A DNA stretch of 64,000 nt from JAIXWP01 sp964428835 (GCA_964428835.1 CAYRZQ010000013.1:9092-73091), one strand, 5' to 3'; positions 43,070 through 52,430 are shown, counted from the first letter of the stretch. Made by a program: numbers and translations. Notes: a model not told the origin generated them from the letters alone.

Positions 43070-44578
43070 ATGAATAAAAAAGTTGCGCTCATCATTCTCG
43101 ATGGCTGGGGACATGGAAAAAAGGATAAAAGCAATGCTGTTTACGCTGCTAATACGCCTTTTACAGATAGTTTATACGCTCGCTATGCCAATGCAGAACT
43201 CCGCACCGATGGAGAGAATGTAGGTTTGCCTGAAGGGCAAATGGGTAACAGTGAAGTTGGGCACATGAATATTGGTGCAGGACGCGTGGTGTATCAAGAT
43301 TTGGTAAAAATTAATATTGCCATTCGCGAAGGCGAATTTCAACAACACCCTGCTTTCAAATCTGCGTTTGAGTATGCTGTAAGTCAAAATAAAAAAGTTC
43401 ATTTACTCGGATTGATAAGTGATGGCGGTGTTCATTCACATATCGATCATTTGGTGGCGCTCACGAGTATTGCCAAACAATACGCGTCGGTAAAAACATG
43501 TGTTCACGCATTCACTGATGGTAGAGATACAGATCCTAAGTCGGGGCTTTCATTCATCCAAGAATTTGAGAAACGTAACGAATCACAAAACACAAGAATT
43601 GTATCAGTATGTGGACGTTATTATGCGATGGATAGAGACAAACGTTGGGAGCGTGTGGCACTTGCCTACAACTTGCTGGTTGCTGGAGAAGGTGAAAAAT
43701 TCAGCACTGCGAGTGCAGCTATACAAGCCGCTTATGATGCTGGAATTACGGATGAATTCATCAAGCCTGCCGTGATAGGAGCTGAAGAAAAAATAGAAGA
43801 AGGGGATGTTGTCATTTGTTTTAACTTCAGAACAGATCGTTGTCGCGAAATTACTGAAGCGCTTACGCAGCAAGACTTTCCTGACTTTGGGATGAAAAAA
43901 CTTTCTTTGAAATACATCACAATGACCAACTACGATGATACATATAAAAACGTAGAAGTGGTGTACGATAAAGACAATCTCGTGAAGACACTTGGAGAAG
44001 TGGTGAGTAATGCGAATAAAACACAAATTCGCATTGCAGAAACCGAAAAGTATCCGCACGTGACATTTTTCTTTAGCGGAGGAAGGGAAGCTGAATTTGT
44101 AGGAGAGCGCAGAGCCATGGTGGCATCGCCAAAAGTTGCCACGTATGATTTACAACCTGAAATGTCGGCGTACGGTATTGTGGAGACCATCATTAAAACT
44201 ACGGATGAATATCCGGCAGATTTTATTTGCTTAAACTTCGCAAATCCTGATATGGTTGGTCACACAGGTGTTTTTGAAGCCGTTGTAAAGGCCGTAGAAA
44301 CAACAGATTCGTGTCTAAAAGCAGTAGTAGAAAATCTCTCAGACAAAGGTTATTCGTTTGTCGTGATAGCCGATCATGGCAATGCCGACTTTGCAGTAAA
44401 CGATGACGGCAGTCCCAATACTGCGCATACCACGAATCCTGTTCCCATTTGGATTATTGATAATGATATTAAAAAATGTCAGTCGGGCAAATTAGCCGAT
44501 GTGGCACCAACTATTTTAGAAATGATGGGCATAAAAAAGCCCGTCGAAATGACGGGCTCTTCTTTATTAATTTCTTAA
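43070..44578 (+). CDS. gpmI: 2,3-bisphosphoglycerate-independent phosphoglycerate mutase
   Basis: 502 aa. The alkaline-phosphatase-superfamily start ALIILDGWGHGKK holds the first metal Asp. The catalytic Ser lies in QMGNSEVGHMNIGAGRVVYQD, and VHAFTDGRDTDPKSGLSF, CGRYYAMDRDKRW, and VIADHGNADF with NTAHTTNPVPI follow. It interconverts 3- and 2-phosphoglycerate in glycolysis and gluconeogenesis, using two Mn ions. A terminator is embedded in its last codons. Confidence 0.97.
   Translation: MNKKVALIILDGWGHGKKDKSNAVYAANTPFTDSLYARYANAELRTDGENVGLPEGQMGNSEVGHMNIGAGRVVYQDLVKINIAIREGEFQQHPAFKSAFEYAVSQNKKVHLLGLISDGGVHSHIDHLVALTSIAKQYASVKTCVHAFTDGRDTDPKSGLSFIQEFEKRNESQNTRIVSVCGRYYAMDRDKRWERVALAYNLLVAGEGEKFSTASAAIQAAYDAGITDEFIKPAVIGAEEKIEEGDVVICFNFRTDRCREITEALTQQDFPDFGMKKLSLKYITMTNYDDTYKNVEVVYDKDNLVKTLGEVVSNANKTQIRIAETEKYPHVTFFFSGGREAEFVGERRAMVASPKVATYDLQPEMSAYGIVETIIKTTDEYPADFICLNFANPDMVGHTGVFEAVVKAVETTDSCLKAVVENLSDKGYSFVVIADHGNADFAVNDDGSPNTAHTTNPVPIWIIDNDIKKCQSGKLADVAPTILEMMGIKKPVEMTGSSLLIS
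44538..44558 (+). terminator. Terminator within the last codons of gpmI
   Basis: AGCCCGTC (44538-44545) pairs with GACGGGCT (44551-44558) around GAAAT, followed by CTTCTTTATTAATTT. The left side has a run of six A, so it can also serve the convergent gene ending at 44582. The stem encodes KKPVEMTGS. Confidence 0.8.
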
Positions 44579-44581
44579 GAC

Positions 44582-46483
44582 TTATTCATCTCTTAAAATA
44601 CTGATCTGACCTTCGAATACTTTTCCATCCGAACGTTGTAGTACAAAATAGTACACTCCGTCAGGCTGTTCTTCGGCGGACCAGAAGTTTTCATAGTTTT
44701 CACTTTCGTAAACAATCACGCCCCATCTATTCCAAACCTTTAGATTACTGTTGGGATAAGCATCGATGCCCTCAATTACGAAAAAGTCATTACGTCCATC
44801 TCCGTTAGGAGTGAATACGTCAGGAATTTTGCAAGACTGAACCTCTATTACTCCTGAGCGCACCTGCCCGCAACCATCGGTTACAGTCACGTTTACAGTA
44901 CCGAAAACAGGAGCACGGAGCACTGTGTTCGTTTCCTCAATGAGCACGTTCGGGTCGAAGACATAAGTATAAGGAGGTTGACCACCTTGAACTGGCGATC
45001 CAATCTCACCTAAACAAATTGTTGTCCTATTAAACTTGAAGGTATCTGGTTCAAAGATTTGGAATATTTCTGTCCACGTGTAATCACACAAATCTGTGAG
45101 TGTAACCTCATACATTCCTTCGCTACCATATCCAAACTCTTGGACAGGACCCGTAGCGCCATTTGACCAGGTGAAACTGTAAGGAGGATATCCTTGATTA
45201 GGCACCGGTGTAATGACAGCTATTTCATCTGGACAAATAAATGAGCTTGGGATATCTGAAATAAATGGCTCATTCACGTCGTAGTCTTGCATGAATACCG
45301 TTGCAGTTTCAAGTTGCTCCTCACCATTGAAATCAATGTATGTAAATGAAATAGTGATAGATTCCGGACCCTCTTCAAAATCATCATCGAGAGGTAAAAT
45401 TTCTACAAAGTACTCATCAACACCAGGCTCAAAGGTGAGAGTAAGAGGATAGTTTGTGTCGTAATCATCACCTTGAAATGCCGTTCCTGAATATTCAAGA
45501 TCAACGGTGAGCGGTTCAACTAAACATCCAGGGGCAGAAATCACAAACTCGCCGGGTATGCAGCCCTCAACAATCGTGAGCTCAGGGAATAAACCAGATG
45601 CATCGTCTGTGATGGGGGTGATTAAATCACCAGTTACATTAAAACTTCCTTGTTCGAAGAAAACCGCAGAATCGAAGCTACTATCCGAAACGTCCGCTGT
45701 AGCTAATTTGATATGATAAGTCTGGCCGCACTCAAGCCCTTCGTATGTCGCTTGAATGGGTATTGTAAGTCCATCATATTGAATATAATTACCTGCATTA
45801 AAAGGCGCTTCTCCACCATTACCGTTATGAATGTAGAATTGGCAGTTGTTGCAGTCTGGGTCACCAACTACAGCGAGGCCTTCACAACCCGCATTTAGAT
45901 TCGCGATGGATACAAACTGGGTTGTTCCTGGAATTAAAGCGATGTTCACTGCGTTGTCTGTAAAGCTCCCGTTGATACCAGGGCCTGAAAGGAAAAATCC
46001 AAAAACATCACTAATATTTCCTGCACAATTATCACCAGCACCTGTGTACTCGGGATATTCATCCGACGCCCAAACATAAGTGAACGAAACAGTTGATCCT
46101 GTGGCGATGAAATCAAATTCTAAAATTGCCGCGTCATTATGAGTAAGTCCATCAAGTTCGTCAAGGTCAGGGTCACTTGCACCAAATTGGCCACCTCCCA
46201 GAGAACCACCTGATTGATTATTAGGTCCTACGGCAAAGGCCACGTCACCTGTGCCCAAAACCAAACCATTGCTTATGCCAACGTTGGAGTTAGTTCCCTG
46301 AAATGTTCCTCTTTGATGGGCGAGCCCAGAAAACTCAACGTTAAAATATTGAACTCCAGGACCCAACAAATTCGTTATGGCTTCGTCCAAGGTTATGTTA
46401 TTGTTTATCACAATCTGAGCACTGCTTGTAAGGCTGCTCAAAATAACAGAAGCGAGAAAAAATAGATTCTTAAAAATTCTCAT
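44582..46483 (-). CDS. Secreted choice-of-anchor L protein with Calx-beta-like region and T9SS type-B (CHU_C) sorting domain
   Basis: 633 aa from ATG 46483, giving a signal peptide (NLFFLASVILSSLTSSAQ). The first 260 residues form a choice-of-anchor L domain (TLDEAITNLLGPGVQYFNVEF, TYVWASDEYPEYTG, CNNCQFYIHNGNG). A Calx-beta-like stretch (EILPLDDDFEEGPESITISFTY) and an Ig-like region follow. The C-terminal gliding-motility type domain reads PDVFTPNGDGRNDFFVIEG to GVYYFVLQR. Such domains send proteins through T9SS to the surface. It probably works as an adhesin or calcium-binding surface protein. An upstream extension exists only from a non-conserved region, so I rejected it. Confidence 0.88.
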   Translation of the reverse strand: MRIFKNLFFLASVILSSLTSSAQIVINNNITLDEAITNLLGPGVQYFNVEFSGLAHQRGTFQGTNSNVGISNGLVLGTGDVAFAVGPNNQSGGSLGGGQFGASDPDLDELDGLTHNDAAILEFDFIATGSTVSFTYVWASDEYPEYTGAGDNCAGNISDVFGFFLSGPGINGSFTDNAVNIALIPGTTQFVSIANLNAGCEGLAVVGDPDCNNCQFYIHNGNGGEAPFNAGNYIQYDGLTIPIQATYEGLECGQTYHIKLATADVSDSSFDSAVFFEQGSFNVTGDLITPITDDASGLFPELTIVEGCIPGEFVISAPGCLVEPLTVDLEYSGTAFQGDDYDTNYPLTLTFEPGVDEYFVEILPLDDDFEEGPESITISFTYIDFNGEEQLETATVFMQDYDVNEPFISDIPSSFICPDEIAVITPVPNQGYPPYSFTWSNGATGPVQEFGYGSEGMYEVTLTDLCDYTWTEIFQIFEPDTFKFNRTTICLGEIGSPVQGGQPPYTYVFDPNVLIEETNTVLRAPVFGTVNVTVTDGCGQVRSGVIEVQSCKIPDVFTPNGDGRNDFFVIEGIDAYPNSNLKVWNRWGVIVYESENYENFWSAEEQPDGVYYFVLQRSDGKVFEGQISILRDE

Positions 46484-46533
46484 AGAGATGTTTTTTTTAG
46501 GGTGACGCCACCTTCGGTTAAAAAGTTGCCCAA

Positions 46534-46541
46534 CAAAAATA
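46534..46541 (-). promoter_or_regulatory. Promoter -7 element (TATTTTTG) of the T9SS type-B cargo
   Basis: A perfect TAnnTTTG on the minus strand, 50 bases before ATG 46483. Confidence 0.45.
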
Positions 46542-46568
46542 TTCTTTTCAAGGTCAAATAGCGTGATA

Positions 46569-46604
46569 AAAGGTAAAGATTTTAAACAACGGCCCGTTAC
46601 CTTT
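46569..46604. promoter_or_regulatory. Inverted repeat AAAGGTAA N20 TTACCTTT overlapping the macB-type promoter
   Basis: AAAGGTAA (46569-46576) and TTACCTTT (46597-46604) are perfect inverted arms. The right arm overlaps the -7 element TACCTTTG (46598-46605), which ends four bases before ATG 46610. On the minus strand the left arm reads TACCTTTT, a near -7 element. It could be an operator or a symmetric divergent promoter. Confidence 0.4.
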
Positions 46605-46605
46605 G
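46598..46605 (+). promoter_or_regulatory. Promoter -7 element (TACCTTTG) of the MacB-type ATPase gene
   Basis: Perfect TAnnTTTG ending four bases before ATG 46610. The right arm of the nearby inverted repeat overlaps it, and it predicts a leaderless mRNA. Confidence 0.5.
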
Positions 46606-46609
46606 ACTC

Positions 46610-47326
46610 ATGGCAAGACCAATCATCGAAATAGAAGGCCTCACCAAGTGGTACACCATTGGTCATGAGACAGTAAAGGCCTTGAACGGCGTAAATCTCA
46701 CCGTAAACAAAAATGAGTATGTGGCATTAATGGGGCCTTCGGGCTCTGGAAAATCCACCTTGATGAATATTTTGGGTTGTCTTGACACTCCAACTCAAGG
46801 AAAATATTGCCTCAATGGGCCCGATGTAGCTAAATTATCCGATAGTCAATTGGCCGAAATTCGTAACAAAGAAATTGGCTTTGTTTTCCAAACCTTCAAT
46901 CTTCTTCCCAGATATTCTGCTCTGGAAAACGTTGCCTTGCCCTTAGTTTACGCAGGATTCAGTAAAGAAGAAAGGAATAAAAAAGCCTCTGAAGTTCTTG
47001 CCCAAGTGGGACTTGGTGATCGCATGAAACACAAGCCCAATGAGCTTTCGGGCGGTCAGCGTCAACGTGTTGCCGTGGCTCGCGCTCTTGTTAACACTCC
47101 TTCCATTATTTTGGCCGATGAACCAACCGGAAATCTGGATACCAAAACAAGTTATGAAATCATGCTCTTATTCGAAGAGATTCATAAACAAGGGAATACG
47201 ATTATTGTAGTGACTCACGAAGAGGATATCGCCCGCCATGCGCACCGCATTGTGAGGTTAAGAGATGGAGTGATTGAAAGTGATGAGGTCAACGAACCAA
47301 CTAAGGTTGTATTTTCGCAGCCTTAA
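46610..47326 (+). CDS. MacB/LolD-type ABC transporter ATPase
   Basis: 238 aa. Walker A MGPSGSGKSTLMNILGCLD, Q-loop FVFQTFNLLPRYSALENVALPLVYAG, signature ELSGGQRQRVAVARAL, Walker B IILADEPTGNLD and the H-loop VVTHEEDIARHAHRIV. The PTGNLD and LMNILGCLD forms point to the MacB/LolD group, which works with FtsX-fold permeases. No permease is beside it, but an orphan MacB-like permease lies at 60014. asnS starts 12 bases downstream. Confidence 0.9.
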   Translation: MARPIIEIEGLTKWYTIGHETVKALNGVNLTVNKNEYVALMGPSGSGKSTLMNILGCLDTPTQGKYCLNGPDVAKLSDSQLAEIRNKEIGFVFQTFNLLPRYSALENVALPLVYAGFSKEERNKKASEVLAQVGLGDRMKHKPNELSGGQRQRVAVARALVNTPSIILADEPTGNLDTKTSYEIMLLFEEIHKQGNTIIVVTHEEDIARHAHRIVRLRDGVIESDEVNEPTKVVFSQP

Positions 47327-47338
47327 TTGTGTTTAGTT

Positions 47339-48772
47339 ATGCCAAAACATCCAAGTATTGCCCATCTATTTCAAGAAAAACCTATTGGGACCAGCGTCAC
47401 TGTGAAGGGCTGGGTGCGCACCTTTAGAAATGATCAATTCATTACCCTTACTGATGGTTCGACCATCAAAACGATTCAAATTGTAATCAGTAAAGAGAAT
47501 TTTGAAGAGGAAACCCTCAAAAAAATTCAAACTGGCGCATGTATCAGCGCGAGCGGAACCTTGGAAAAAAGTCTTGGCAAGGGGCAGGAAATAGAATTAG
47601 TGTGCAATGCTCTTGAAATTCTTGGAGAAAGTGATCCCAACGAGTTTCCAATTCAAATGAAGCGTCATACCCTTGAATTTTTGAGAGAAAAGGCTCACCT
47701 GCGCTTCCGCACCAACACCTTTGGAGCAGTATTTAGATTGCGCCATCATCTCGCTTTCGCGATCCATAAATTTTTCAATGATCGTGGTTTCTTTTACCTC
47801 CATTCTCCCATCATCACTGGCAGTGATGCGGAAGGAGCTGGCGAAATGTTTAGAGTGACCAATCTTGATCTTGAAAATCTTCCCAAAAACGAGAAAGGCG
47901 AAATCGACTACTCACAAGACTTCTTTGGCAAAACAACCAACTTAACCGTGAGCGGACAATTAGAGGCTGAATTGGCTGCATTGGCACTTGGAAGTGTTTA
48001 CACGTTCGGTCCCACGTTTAGAGCCGAAAATAGTAATACAAGTCGCCACCTTGCTGAGTTTTGGATGATTGAGCCGGAAGTCGCCTTCAATGACATTCAC
48101 GACAACCAAGATCTGGCAGAGGAGTTCTTAAAATACTGTATTCAATATGCATTGGATCATGGCAGAGAAGATTTAGAGTTTTTGCAAGAACGAGAAATCA
48201 ATGAAGACAAACTAAAGCCTGTAGATGAAAGACAAACAATGCCTTTGATTCAGCGCTTAGAGTTTGTTGTAAACAATAAGTTCGAACGCATCACTTATAC
48301 CGAAGCGATTGACATTTTATTAGCTAGCCCACATTACAAAAAGAAAAAATTCAAATTCAATGTCGAGTGGGGCATTGACCTGCAGAGCGAACATGAGCGC
48401 TATCTAGTAGAAAAGCATTTCCAAAAACCAGTGATTATAACGGGCTATCCAGCCAAAATCAAAGCTTTTTACATGCGATTAAATGAGGATGGAAAAACGG
48501 TTGCGGCAATGGATATTCTCGTTCCTGGCATTGGAGAAATCATTGGAGGTAGCCAAAGAGAGGAGCGATATGAGGTGCTTTTGGAAAAGTGCAAACAATT
48601 TAATATCCCAGAAGATCATATTTGGTGGTATCTGGAAACAAGAAAATTCGGTACCTGTCCGCATGCCGGATTTGGCTTGGGTTTTGAAAGATTAATCATG
48701 TATGTTACAGGAATGCAAAACATCCGCGATGTAATTCCATTCCCAAGAACACCACAAAATGCAGAGTTTTAA
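47339..48772 (+). CDS. asnS: Asparaginyl-tRNA synthetase
   Basis: 477 aa from ATG 47339. N-terminal OB-fold tRNA-binding domain (VTVKGWVRTFRNDQFITLTDG) and class II catalytic core with motif 2 FGPTFRAENSNTSRHLAEFWMIEPE and motif 3 GFGLGFERLIMYVTGMQNIRDVIPFPRTP. The conserved NSNTS and a Bacteroidota-type insertion (about 160-190, EGAGEMFRVTNLDLENLPK) indicate AsnS rather than AspS. It loads tRNA-Asn in the cytoplasm. Confidence 0.96.
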   Translation: MPKHPSIAHLFQEKPIGTSVTVKGWVRTFRNDQFITLTDGSTIKTIQIVISKENFEEETLKKIQTGACISASGTLEKSLGKGQEIELVCNALEILGESDPNEFPIQMKRHTLEFLREKAHLRFRTNTFGAVFRLRHHLAFAIHKFFNDRGFFYLHSPIITGSDAEGAGEMFRVTNLDLENLPKNEKGEIDYSQDFFGKTTNLTVSGQLEAELAALALGSVYTFGPTFRAENSNTSRHLAEFWMIEPEVAFNDIHDNQDLAEEFLKYCIQYALDHGREDLEFLQEREINEDKLKPVDERQTMPLIQRLEFVVNNKFERITYTEAIDILLASPHYKKKKFKFNVEWGIDLQSEHERYLVEKHFQKPVIITGYPAKIKAFYMRLNEDGKTVAAMDILVPGIGEIIGGSQREERYEVLLEKCKQFNIPEDHIWWYLETRKFGTCPHAGFGLGFERLIMYVTGMQNIRDVIPFPRTPQNAEF

Positions 48773-48783
48773 TCTTTAACCAT

Positions 48784-48791
48784 TATCTTTG
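48784..48791 (+). promoter_or_regulatory. Promoter -7 element (TATCTTTG) of rpoN
   Basis: Perfect TAnnTTTG, ending seven bases before the rpoN ATG at 48799, which predicts a leaderless or very short leader mRNA. It begins 11 bases after the asnS stop. Confidence 0.5.
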
Positions 48792-48798
48792 TTAGGAT

Positions 48799-50259
48799 AT
48801 GTTGAAACAGACCTTACAGCAAAAATTACAGCAGAAACTTTCTCCCCAACAGATTCAGTTGATGAAGATGTTGCAGATTCCTACGATGGAGCTTGAGCAA
48901 CGCATCAAAGAAGAAATGGAGATTAATCCTGCCTTAGAAGAAGGTCGTGAAGAAGAACCGCAAGATGAAACATCAAATTCTGATGAAATAGAAAATGACG
49001 GCCAAGACGAGAAAGACAACAATGAGGACTTCGACATTTCTGATTATTTAGACGAAGATTATATCCCTGAATACAAGCTTTATGCAAACAACCACTCTTC
49101 AGATGATGAAGAGAGAGAAAGTCCATTAGGCGCAGGGCGCAGCTTTCAAGATTTGCTGTTTTCCCAACTTGGCCTTCGTGATTTGGATGAGCGCGAAATG
49201 CTCATCGCTGAATATCTCATAGGAAACCTTGACGACGCTGGTTATTTGCGCAGAGAGTTGGTTTCTATTGTGAATGACCTCGCATTTACAGCAAATATTT
49301 CAACTGATTTAAAAGAGTTGACCGCTGTCTTAGAAATTATTCAAGATTTGGATCCCGCTGGAGTTGGCGCGCGCGACCTACAGGAATGTTTGTTATTACA
49401 AATTAAGCGTGCCGAGAATCCTGATGAGGACACAGATTTGGCACACGTGGTCATTTCAAAATACTTTGATGAATTTACCAAAAAGCATTACGAAAAGATA
49501 GCAAAAAAACTCGATTTATCAGAGGAGGAACTCAAGCCTGCCATTGACTTTATATTACACCTGAATCCAAAGCCAGGTAATAGTATGATTGAAACCAAAG
49601 GCGCGGTTCAACACATCACTCCTGACTTTCTGCTAATCGTAGAAAATGACGAATTAAAGCTGACCTTAAATGGGCGTAATGCGCCGGATTTAAAAATTAG
49701 TAGAGAGTACAAAGAGATGCTTCAGCATTATTCTCATTCGAAAACAAAGGATGTGAAAGAAAAAGAGGCAATGCTTTTTGTGAAGCAGAAAATAGATAGT
49801 GCAAAGTGGTTTATTGATGCGATAAATCAACGAAATGAGACTTTACTATTTTGCATGCAAGCAATCGTAAATTACCAAAAAGAATTTTTCTTGAGCGGTG
49901 ATGAAACGAAGCTAAAGCCGATGATTTTGAAAGATATTGCTGATATGGTAATGATGGATATTAGTACCATTAGCCGCGTGGCGAATAGCAAATATGTTCA
50001 AACACCGTATGGCACCTATTTATTGAAATTCTTTTTCAGCGAGAGCCTCTCAACAGATGAAGGTGAGGAGGTATCGTCCAGAGAGGTTAAAAAGATTCTA
50101 AAAGACGCGATAGAAGCCGAAAGTAAACGTAAACCACTTACTGACGAAAAACTGGGTAAGCTTCTTAACGAAAAGGGTTATAATATTGCCAGAAGAACAG
50201 TAGCCAAATACCGAGAGCAGTTGGGAATACCTGTTGCTCGATTGCGCAAAGAATTATGA
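48799..50259 (+). CDS. rpoN: RNA polymerase sigma-54 factor RpoN
   Basis: 486 aa. The Gln/Leu-rich region I (LKQTLQQKLQQKLSPQQIQLMKMLQIPTMELEQRIKEE split across the start) is followed by an acidic region II (about 50-95). The core-binding region follows, and then the helix-turn-helix and RpoN box (RRTVAKYREQLGIP) at the C-terminus. It directs transcription from -24/-12 promoters and needs enhancer-binding activators, none of which are seen here. Its stop overlaps the next start by four bases. Confidence 0.97.
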   Translation: MLKQTLQQKLQQKLSPQQIQLMKMLQIPTMELEQRIKEEMEINPALEEGREEEPQDETSNSDEIENDGQDEKDNNEDFDISDYLDEDYIPEYKLYANNHSSDDEERESPLGAGRSFQDLLFSQLGLRDLDEREMLIAEYLIGNLDDAGYLRRELVSIVNDLAFTANISTDLKELTAVLEIIQDLDPAGVGARDLQECLLLQIKRAENPDEDTDLAHVVISKYFDEFTKKHYEKIAKKLDLSEEELKPAIDFILHLNPKPGNSMIETKGAVQHITPDFLLIVENDELKLTLNGRNAPDLKISREYKEMLQHYSHSKTKDVKEKEAMLFVKQKIDSAKWFIDAINQRNETLLFCMQAIVNYQKEFFLSGDETKLKPMILKDIADMVMMDISTISRVANSKYVQTPYGTYLLKFFFSESLSTDEGEEVSSREVKKILKDAIEAESKRKPLTDEKLGKLLNEKGYNIARRTVAKYREQLGIPVARLRKEL

Positions 50260-50873
50260 CCGAAAAATTTGCTAAGATTCTTTCACTAATATTTCATCCT
50301 CTATGGATGCCTCTCATTATATACATATTGGTGAGATGGTTGGATCCATATTACATAGCACCAACACAGGCAGATAATTTTGTCATTCTATTATTAATCA
50401 TCAATATTATCGCTCCTGCTCTGAGCATGCTCATCATGATCAAGTATGGAATGTTGAGTAGCATCGAGTTGCGAGATAGGAAGGAAAGGTTCGGACCGTA
50501 TCTTCTCGTGATCTTTTATTACATACTATCCTATTTCATGCTTCGCTGGAAAGGCCCCATCTTGCCACCAGAGGTCTTTAGTTTTTTCGTGAGTATAATC
50601 TTCTCACTTATTGCCTCGCTCACGATAAACATGTTCTGGAAAATATCCGTACATCTTCTCGCGCAAGGTGGAGTGTTTGGTACCATCCTCGCTCTGAATG
50701 CACTTCATAAGTCAGATATTCAAGTTTTCTTAATGGCCTCTGCCCTAGCCGCAGGACTTACGGCCTATTCTCGAGTGAAATTAGACGCACACACGCATGG
50801 GCAAGCTTATGCCGGTTTTTGTCTGGGAGCCGTGATGAATTATATTATTATTAGTGAGAAGCTGATGTTTTAG
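50256..50873 (+). CDS. PAP2-like integral membrane protein
   Basis: 205 aa with about five membrane helices (LSLIFHPLWMPLIIYILV; FVILLLIINIIAPALSMLIM; LLVIFYYILSYFML; FSFFVSIIFSLIASLTINMFW; VFLMASALAAGLTAY). The C-terminal segments KISVHLLAQGG and SRVKLDAHTHGQAYAG recall the PAP2 phosphatase motifs SGH and SR...HxxxD, but key residues are missing, so catalysis is doubtful. It is coupled to rpoN by a four-base overlap. Its 3' end overlaps the galE stop. Confidence 0.72.
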   Translation: MTEKFAKILSLIFHPLWMPLIIYILVRWLDPYYIAPTQADNFVILLLIINIIAPALSMLIMIKYGMLSSIELRDRKERFGPYLLVIFYYILSYFMLRWKGPILPPEVFSFFVSIIFSLIASLTINMFWKISVHLLAQGGVFGTILALNALHKSDIQVFLMASALAAGLTAYSRVKLDAHTHGQAYAGFCLGAVMNYIIISEKLMF

Positions 50874-51883
50874 GCTTTTGCAACAAGATTCTGTTGCCAG
50901 TTCCAAGCATCACGAAGAGCGTCTGAGATGGTTAGCTTCGTCTTCCAACCGAGCATTCGTTCTGCTCGTTCGACGTTCGCCCAAATCTGTTCAATGTCGC
51001 CAGCTCTGCGAGGTCCTATCTCGTAATTGAGCTTTATACCACTCACCTTTTCAAATTCTGCTACAACCTCCAAAACAGAATTACCAAATCCTTGTCCGAT
51101 GTTAAACGTCTCGAGCTTTTGATTCGAATCATTAATGAATTGCAATGCGGAGACGTGTGCCTGTGCTAAGTCCATGACATGAATAAAATCTCGAATGCAA
51201 CTTCCATCTGGAGTATTGTAATCGTTTCCGTGTACCACTAGCTTTTCTCTTATACCTATTGCTGTCTGAGTAATAAAAGGAACGAGGTTGCTAGGTACTC
51301 CATTGGGCAATTCCCCAATTTTTCCGCTAGGATGAGCACCCACAGGGTTGAAGTAGCGCAGGATTACAGATTGTAGATCGCCACCTGAAGTGTTAAAATC
51401 TCGAAGAATCTGTTCACAAACGACCTTGGTATATCCGTAAGGTGAAGCAGCATTTTTATCGGGTGCTTTTTCATCCACGGGATTTTGTGCTGGCTGGCCG
51501 TACACGGTGCAAGAACTTGAAAAAACAAGTTTACTAACCTTTGCTGCCGTCATTACCTCAATAAGAGTAAGCAACGAGCCGATATTGTTTTGATAATACT
51601 TAAGTGGCTTTTCTACTGATTCGCCGACAGCCTTGTGCGCGGCAAAATGGATAACAGCTTCAATAGACTGCTCAGAAAAAACCCTTTCAAGCTCCAACCT
51701 ATTATTACAATCTACCTTATAAAAGATTGGCGTAAATCCCAAAATTGCACTAAGGCCATCTAATACGTGGTGATTCGAATTATCAAAGTTATCAAGCAAC
51801 ACAGGGGTAAAACCAGCGCTAACCAATTCAACAACAGTATGAGAACCAATAAATCCAGTGCCGCCGGTAACCAATACTTTCAT
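50870..51883 (-). CDS. galE: UDP-glucose 4-epimerase GalE
   Basis: 337 aa from ATG 51883. The Rossmann motif MKVLVTGGTGFIGSHTVVEL, the SDR Tyr-Lys catalytic pair in SPYGYTKVVCEQ (YxxxK), LVFSSSCTVYG and RYFNPVGAHPSG are diagnostic. It converts UDP-glucose and UDP-galactose for polysaccharide synthesis. Promoter TACCTTTG lies at 51908-51915. Confidence 0.96.
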   Translation of the reverse strand: MKVLVTGGTGFIGSHTVVELVSAGFTPVLLDNFDNSNHHVLDGLSAILGFTPIFYKVDCNNRLELERVFSEQSIEAVIHFAAHKAVGESVEKPLKYYQNNIGSLLTLIEVMTAAKVSKLVFSSSCTVYGQPAQNPVDEKAPDKNAASPYGYTKVVCEQILRDFNTSGGDLQSVILRYFNPVGAHPSGKIGELPNGVPSNLVPFITQTAIGIREKLVVHGNDYNTPDGSCIRDFIHVMDLAQAHVSALQFINDSNQKLETFNIGQGFGNSVLEVVAEFEKVSGIKLNYEIGPRRAGDIEQIWANVERAERMLGWKTKLTISDALRDAWNWQQNLVAKA

Positions 51884-51907
51884 AATAATAGGTAGTAAGA
51901 TTTTGAC

Positions 51908-51915
51908 CAAAGGTA
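51908..51915 (-). promoter_or_regulatory. Promoter -7 element (TACCTTTG) of galE
   Basis: A perfect TAnnTTTG on the minus strand, 24 bases before ATG 51883. Confidence 0.55.
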
Positions 51916-51992
51916 AGGAATGAATTTTTTTTTAATAAAAATGAAACCTTTTAATGGGATGCTCAGTAACAATGAGAGACTAACCTAACAAC

Positions 51993-52358
51993 ATGAACAC
52001 AAATACGAATACGCAGAGATACGACCTCTCGTACCTTAATCAGGTATTTCAGGGGAATCGTGAGATGATCAATAATATCATCCATCTCTTCTTGCAACAA
52101 GTTCCAGAGTATATAAAAGAGATGGAGGAATGTGTCAAAAAGAATGAACCCTTGTCACTGCATCCTCTTGCACACAAGGCGAAGAGTTCGATTTCGATGC
52201 TTGGCATCAAAGACATGGAAACCGATATTCTTCAGATTGAAAATGATAGTAAGCATTTACGAAATTTAGATGAACTACCGACGCTGGTACATAGAGTGAA
52301 GGCGAATTGTGAGATTGTGTATTATCAGCTCAAAGAGCAATTGCAGCGTGCATCATAA
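51993..52358 (+). CDS. Stand-alone histidine phosphotransfer (Hpt) protein
   Basis: 121 aa, all helical. The Hpt motif is PLAHKAKSSISMLGI with phosphorylatable His61. Segments before and after (MINNIIHLFLQQVPEYIKEME; VKANCEIVYYQLKEQL) complete the four-helix bundle. It could pass phosphate from a hybrid kinase receiver (for example the one at 4531) to a response regulator. No kinase or regulator is next to it. It has a two-step terminator downstream. Confidence 0.88.
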   Translation: MNTNTNTQRYDLSYLNQVFQGNREMINNIIHLFLQQVPEYIKEMEECVKKNEPLSLHPLAHKAKSSISMLGIKDMETDILQIENDSKHLRNLDELPTLVHRVKANCEIVYYQLKEQLQRAS

Positions 52359-52389
52359 CACGCATGTGCAAACGATATAGGGTGGAGGG

Positions 52390-52430
52390 CCGCTCTCGGT
52401 AGGAACATGGTTCTGAGGAGAGCGGTTTTT
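52390..52430 (+). terminator. Intrinsic terminator after the Hpt gene
   Basis: CCGCTCTC (52390-52397) pairs with GAGAGCGG (52418-52425), followed by TTTTT. The 20-base loop holds a smaller hairpin, GAAC/GTTC (52403-52406 with 52410-52413). Confidence 0.85.

Noticed and set aside
46484..46666. Extended N-terminus of the T9SS type-B cargo upstream of ATG 46483
   Set aside because: The extension is not signal-like, runs across the intergenic promoter region, and ATG 46483 gives a clean signal peptide.
50256..50873. Active PAP2 phosphatase
   Set aside because: The catalytic His/Arg motifs are only partly matched, so I list it as PAP2-like without activity.
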